Origin: Diospyros lotus
Taxonomy: Eukaryota > Streptophyta > Magnoliopsida > Ericales > Ebenaceae
Assembly (NCBI RefSeq): GCF_014633365.1
Contig: NC_068343.1
Span: 23,715,307 to 23,779,306 of the forward strand
Direction: 5' to 3'
DNA: 64,000 nt
The notes beneath the pieces are model-generated. The model ran no database searches. It saw nothing but the letters and a program-made list of their open reading frames with translations, and was not told where the DNA came from. Positions 59,872 to 64,000 of this stretch are shown here, piece after piece. The translations under genes and the position numbers were made by a program. Numbering within the stretch: the first letter of the stretch is position 1; each line of letters starts with the position of its first letter.

Positions 59872-61750
59872 GAATATTGCTAGTCTCTTAGCAATCAGAT
59901 TATACACCAACCATGATTTAATCACAATACTTGTATGAATATAAAAATTTCAAATTCGAAAGCAAAATGCATAGAATAGAATAAGTAGTTTGGCATACAG
60001 TTGAACATTCTAATTCGGATTTTTGGTTAAAAGTCATACAATCTCAAGAATAGCAATCAGGATGACTAACACACAAACTTACTCCCTCGAAATTTTGACT
60101 TTAAACCTTATTGTGGATTTTTCCTCCAATAAAAATGATTCTTCAAGTGTACATATAAGGATGTGCACTGTTATAAGAGTAATTGTAGAACAAGTTCAAA
60201 ACTCGATGTCATCCCAAATACAAGGAACATATTTTCATAAAAGAACAGGGAAATTGACATAACTTCATGACTGGAATAATGCCTTAAATGAATAACTTTT
60301 GAATTTAAACATAATTCTCTACTCCGAACTCGAATCCTGAGATCACATGATTTATAACATCAAGAGAGACCAGACCGGGTTGTAATGGGGCTATGAGGTT
60401 AATACGGGTTGTCAAATAAAAAAGAGTAGAGTGTGCAAAATGTGTGTCGCAATATTTTTTTTTTAACACTAATATCTAGCTGGACATATTATTTTCTTAA
60501 ACATTTATTTTGAAACACTTGTGCTGAATAGCTAAGAAAGTTTCCCTCTATTTTTTTTGCTCATTTTTTTTTATATATATATGAAAATGCCAAGATAGAC
60601 TGATTCCTTAAAACACACCAAGTTTGGACAAACTTCATGAGATTGCGGTTTAGATGAGGATAAGAAAAGAAATTGTGCTAAGAACAGTTTGAATCGGCTA
60701 GCAAGAGAGGTTAATGTAAAGAAAGAAAAAAGTTATTAGGTCCAAATTGAAAGAAATTGATCCCCCTATCATGTTTCTACAAAACGATGTTACTCAGTCA
60801 ACTAATTCAAAGTTTGAAACCAACTAAATTCATCCACTATCATACTAGACATTCAAAGCAAATTGATGTTTTGAAACTATTGAAAAATTGATATAAACAA
60901 TAAAACACATTTAGAGTAAGTGTTATTTCACTTAGAATCAACATTTATTAGGCTCAAACACTCACTGAGGTAATAGTCTTCACTTCTGTTGAGGGATCAT
61001 GCAATATACTAATCAGCTAATTATTGTTACCTTTGACTTTATGATCGATAACTAATTTTTAATTTTTGAATACTCGATGAATGCAAATTACCTATTCTAA
61101 TGCATATACGTTTTTAAATAAGAAATCAATGCATTCATGTTTCGTATTGCAAACTTAACTAGCTATCAGTGCATAACTTCAAAACTTTAAAGCACACAAT
61201 TTTTTTTTTTTTTTAATAATAAGAGCTGATAAAGATAACCAATTCACACAAGACTACAAGCAAGCAATAGCAAATTCACAGTTAAACATGAATCAAATAA
61301 TTCATAACTAAACCTTGCACCCTCTCAACTTGAATTGCAGTAATAAAATAGGGTTGTTAGGAATATCTGTAACTCTACAAGTCTATATATTTACTGTGAA
61401 CTATTAAAACTTCAACAAACAATTAAGAATATCATATGTATATATATTTTTTCACACCAAAATAAAAAAAAAATCATGCAAGTCATAAGATAAACAAAAT
61501 GCGTCTCAAGAGTACAAAAAGTACTCCTTACTCAGCCATCTTATCATAGACTTGCATAACAACATTTCGCAATTTTTTTTTTTTTTAAGAACACAACCAA
61601 GAAAAATCCTACAAGTTGTAAAAATAAACATATGTGTTTCAAGAGTACAAAATGTACTCCTTACTTAGCCATCTTAACAAAGAACACTTTTTACAGTGAT
61701 AAATCTAAATTAATCGGACCCCTTTGGCGCTTGTTTCTGATTGTCTTAGA
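59872..61750 (-). other. Non-coding internal region of the second element
   Basis: No gene is seen on either strand. It contains several poly-T/A tracts (60452, 60550, 61200, 61573). Two near-repeats lie at 61500-61545 and 61630-61680 (AAGAGTACAAAA(A/T)GTACTCC). Confidence 0.6.
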
Positions 61751-62349
61751 TTAGTCTATTCGAGGCTCATAAGAATCGTGCTGTGGAACATAAGCGTGTA
61801 ATTTCTCTAGTAACTTCTCAGTGGTGGATGCGAAAATGAGAATCTTTCTTGCTGAAAGAGAAATGAATTTTTGGTCCACAGTCTGATCAAGAAAAGAGAG
61901 CAACCCATCGAAAAAATGGTTAACATTTAAAAGTCCAATAGGTTTGATATGGAGATTACTCTTGGCCTAGGAGATTATAAAGAATATTTCTTCAAGTGTA
62001 CAAAAACCTCATAGTAAAGCAATGAGGCATCTGACTGATAAATCTTACAAGCTATGCGCTCAAACATAGAAGTCGTTTTTATAAGTTGACCGCGTGTAAT
62101 TCCAGAAATGTGTGGATTAGCCAAAGGGATTGGCATTACACCTATCACATAAGACTTTCCAATATGTGCAGCGTGTGAAACATATCTATTTAATCCACGA
62201 CTTCCTCCTCCATATACCAAATTAATTTTTTTCTCTCCCAATTTTAAGCCAAGTTCACTTGCTGCAAGTGTGTAACAACTATCGCTTCCGAGTTGAGAGC
62301 CATATAATACACATATGGTATTGATTCGACGAACTAACTGGCTTTCCAT
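61751..62349 (-). pseudogene. LOG-like: LONELY GUY-like cytokinin riboside 5'-monophosphate phosphoribohydrolase, broken
   Basis: LOG enzymes release active free-base cytokinin from its nucleotide in one step. From the ATG at 62349 the frame encodes INTICVLYGSQLG, then INLVYGGGSRGL, SYVIGVMPI and a segment ending YQSDAS. A one-base loss near 62025 shifts the frame, and the apparent frame then ends at 61975. In the shifted frame the enzyme resumes: the catalytic PGGxGTxxE motif survives only as GFCTLEE after a TGA (62009-62011), a TAG (61967-61969) follows, then KPIGLLNVN, FFDGLLSFLDQ, SARKILIFAST and VPQHDSYEP to a stop at 61751. Total length is about 200 codons, close to a whole LOG. No introns are visible, whereas plant LOG genes have several. 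This suggests capture of a spliced RNA. It lies on the sense strand of the retrotransposon. It cannot make active enzyme. Confidence 0.88.
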
Positions 62350-62516
62350 TTATATTTGTTCTTTATGTATGCTCTGAAAAGAGGTTTGACGATCAAAAGT
62401 AGCTATACAATAATTCAATAAGAAACAAACTCAAAAATCATGCGTATGTACAAGTAGTTGTGATCGTGGCTCACATCTTCTTCTAGTTTTACGTCCAAAA
62501 ATGGCTAAAACACCTT

Positions 62517-63062
62517 CTATGAAGTGGGGATAGGCTTCCCATCCAATTTTCTTATAGATTGGCAAACATGGTCGTTTATAGTCAGATTTCCAAGACTATA
62601 GCATTGGTGGTCACTTATGAACTGAATCCATAAAGCAAGAAGTTCTCTTTGCACTATTCCACACAGATGCATCTCAAGAGTCAATCGGATATCATCCAAA
62701 GACTCCTTACTCAGTCAATCCTTTATGAAATTAATTTTAACTTCTCGATTTATGGACATAAACCCCACAGATTTGCATCGTGTGTTATAGGTCCATCGAG
62801 CACATTTGTGACAACCATTCACTCTTTTTGCTCTTCGTTTCTTCGCAAAACTACTCTTCCCCAAGCCTGAAAAATGCTTAAAATTAGGTAAAGTTTTGCC
62901 TAGTAATCGAACTTTTACTTCGATCAACCAACGAATATCTTCAGGGATGTTATTATATAGCAACATCTTAAGTCTTTCACACTTAGCGGCGTAAATTTTT
63001 TTCAAATCATTCATCGGGAGAGATGGATAGTACTTGCGAATTTTCGAGAGTTGAAGATCCAT
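62517..63062 (-). pseudogene. Small basic Cys-containing ORF, carlavirus NABP-like layout, one in-frame stop
   Basis: This is the first frame after the leader, in the gag position. It runs 115 codons (63062-62715) to TGA and continues in frame to 62517 (a part with LTLEMHLCGIVQRELLALW). Visible features: an IPEDIRWLI stretch (39-47), then GLGKSSFAKKRRAKR (66-80), then CHKC (84-87) and a third Cys (96). The order (hydrophobic IPxxI segment, Gly/Ser, basic RR patch, CxxC finger) resembles the cysteine-rich nucleic-acid-binding proteins of carlaviruses (Betaflexiviridae), some of which act as silencing suppressors. The fourth finger Cys is not obvious. I have not been able to search for it. Alternatives are a retroelement-specific protein or a chance basic ORF. 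The lower-coordinate part resembles nothing I know. Confidence 0.5.
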
Positions 63063-63745
63063 TTTTTTTTTTAATTAAAACACAACTATAATAAGAAAAA
63101 ACTAAAAACTATGAATCTTACAAAATGGATGAGAGTACCTGACCGAAGAACAACACAAAGGAGAGAAGACTAAGCTTGCTTGCAGAAGTGTGGCTTGCCT
63201 CCTACAAATATGGAGTCTCTTATAGAACAATGGACGTCACTATTCTACATTCAGCTCGAGACATACCATCATTGCACTGTCACATTTAGCGTCGTCTAGT
63301 GTCCATTTTTTCAACATTTAGCAATGTGCCTCTTTATTTATAGGGCAATGTGATTGCACTGCTTAAGAAAAGTGGCTACCACTAGCGTCAATTTTGTCTT
63401 TTTTTTTTCTCTTAAATATATATATATATTTTACTATTAATTATTTTTTATTTATTTATTTTTTGGGGGCCTAATAAAATCATATATACCACACAAGACA
63501 ATATTATCGAGTTAAACAAAATTATTTGCACATTGGATTAATTTCAAACACCAATGAATCAATTTTTAAGTACACCTTAGCCCCCAACTTGAATTGCGCA
63601 TTGTCCTCAATCGGCAATAAAAAGATAGAGGATAAGCATACCTAGCGGTCTTCAATGCATGAACTCGTATGCAAAAATTTTGTTTAGACGGATTTATTAG
63701 GAGATGCTTATTCTTATTTTTTTTTATTTTGTTTTTGCCTTAATC
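63063..63745 (-). other. Leader region of the second element
   Basis: No frame is recognised. The plus strand at 63579-63600 (GCCCCCAACTTGAATTGCGC) resembles the polypurine-tract neighbourhood (ACCCCCAACTTGAATATTGC at 59859). So a second polypurine-like sequence lies near the 5' end. This may mark an internal rearrangement. Confidence 0.5.
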
Positions 63746-63763
63746 TCCCCGGCAACGGTACCA
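63746..63763 (-). other. Primer-binding site, tRNA-Asp type with two mismatches
   Basis: The plus strand reads TCCCCGGCAACGGTACCA. The Athila element at 38015 has TCCCCGGCAACGGCGCCA, which matches tRNA-Asp. It is five bases from the 5' LTR. Confidence 0.82.
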
Positions 63764-63768
63764 AAATT

Positions 63769-64000
63769 TGACTGCACTCTCACCCTACAATTAAAACACA
63801 ATAAAACTTTTATATTTTTTTTATTTTGGTGAGAGGTTTATACTCGTTAGTGTACGAGTGCAGTTGTAGTCCAAATTTAAATTTGTATTTTCTGAATGAG
63901 TATAGGTTGTCTACTGAGAGATTTATTTATGGTAAAAGAAAAAAAAATGTCACACACACACAAGCGCATCTGGATGAATTGGCAATAGGATTTTTTTTTG
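63769..64000 (-). mobile_element. 5' LTR of the second element, partial
   Basis: It starts TGACTGCACTCTCACCC and follows 58043-58260 with many substitutions and small indels. It runs off the window. Confidence 0.8.

Larger units (their letters stand above)
58043..64000 (-). mobile_element. Non-autonomous Athila-related LTR retrotransposon with cargo ORFs (right LTR runs off the window)
   Basis: Both LTRs are recognisable: 3' LTR 58043-59859, and the start of the 5' LTR 63769-64000, alignable with 58043-58260 but visibly diverged. The primer-binding site (63763-63746) and polypurine tract (59871-59860) place the internal region at 59860-63768, only about 3.9 kb. It contains no Gag, protease, polymerase or integrase. 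It carries two unrelated minus-strand frames, a small basic Cys-containing ORF and a LONELY GUY-like pseudogene. LTR landmarks and the primer type match the Athila element at 26255-40038, which could be the kind of autonomous partner it depended on. Confidence 0.82.

Noticed and set aside
61751..62349. A functional cytokinin enzyme gene
   Set aside because: One-base frameshift, two stops and loss of the PGGxGT motif. Annotated as pseudogene.

Overview
The window is plant nuclear DNA, from an angiosperm with a retrotransposon-rich genome. It is AT-rich non-coding sequence packed with nested transposable elements, interrupted by a few spliced gene fragments that look like plant genes: a phytochrome-interacting-factor-type bHLH, a LONELY GUY-type cytokinin enzyme and a WD-40 exon. 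I cannot name the species. There are no bacterial operons, rRNA genes, tRNA genes or CRISPR arrays. The tRNA-like stretches are retrotransposon primer-binding sites.

Layout. 1-6727: the 3' part of a Ty3/gypsy chromovirus with an uninterrupted gag-pol frame and a 2.65 kb LTR. It sits inside another LTR that ends at 8039. 8040-17469: LTR-derived sequence holding a 3.2 kb solo LTR (9606-12775, target duplication TATTT), then an LTR with its primer-binding site and a decayed gag. 17470-23493: further LTR pieces, including a solo LTR at 21136-22900 (target duplication TTATG). 23494-40801: a candidate Helitron on the minus strand carrying a broken PIF-like bHLH fragment with its introns. A 13.8 kb Athila-type retrotransposon (26255-40038, minus strand) is inserted inside it. 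40802-42699: the rest of the LTR that the Helitron split, then a primer-binding site and a gag-protease relic. 42700-48140: another LTR start, a 1.3 kb inverted repeat, a CACTA element (44341-47375) and the end of a second CACTA-like element. 49400-53514: possible host gene territory, with a 5'-exon-like segment and one WD-40 exon, carrying a Harbinger-like element and a hAT element, each with its target duplication. 55613-58042: a Helitron end, a Tat-lineage relic and a 705 bp LTR. 58043-64000: a second Athila-related element without gag or pol, which carries two unusual reading frames.

The most interesting part is 58043-64000. Between a tRNA-Asp-type primer-binding site and a polypurine tract, on the element's sense strand, lie (i) a small basic, cysteine-containing ORF whose layout recalls the nucleic-acid-binding proteins of carlaviruses and (ii) an intronless LONELY GUY-like cytokinin-activating enzyme. 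Both are now broken. The second recurring theme is dense clusters of short palindromes centred on TCGA (ATTCGAAT, TTTCGAAA, ACTCGAGT, GTCGAC) in the LTRs or internal non-coding DNA of several unrelated retrotransposons here.

Limits: everything was read by eye. LTR boundaries are firm where TG...CA ends, target duplications, primer-binding sites or polypurine tracts agree. They are approximate in 8040-9605, 12781-15100 and 17470-20790.
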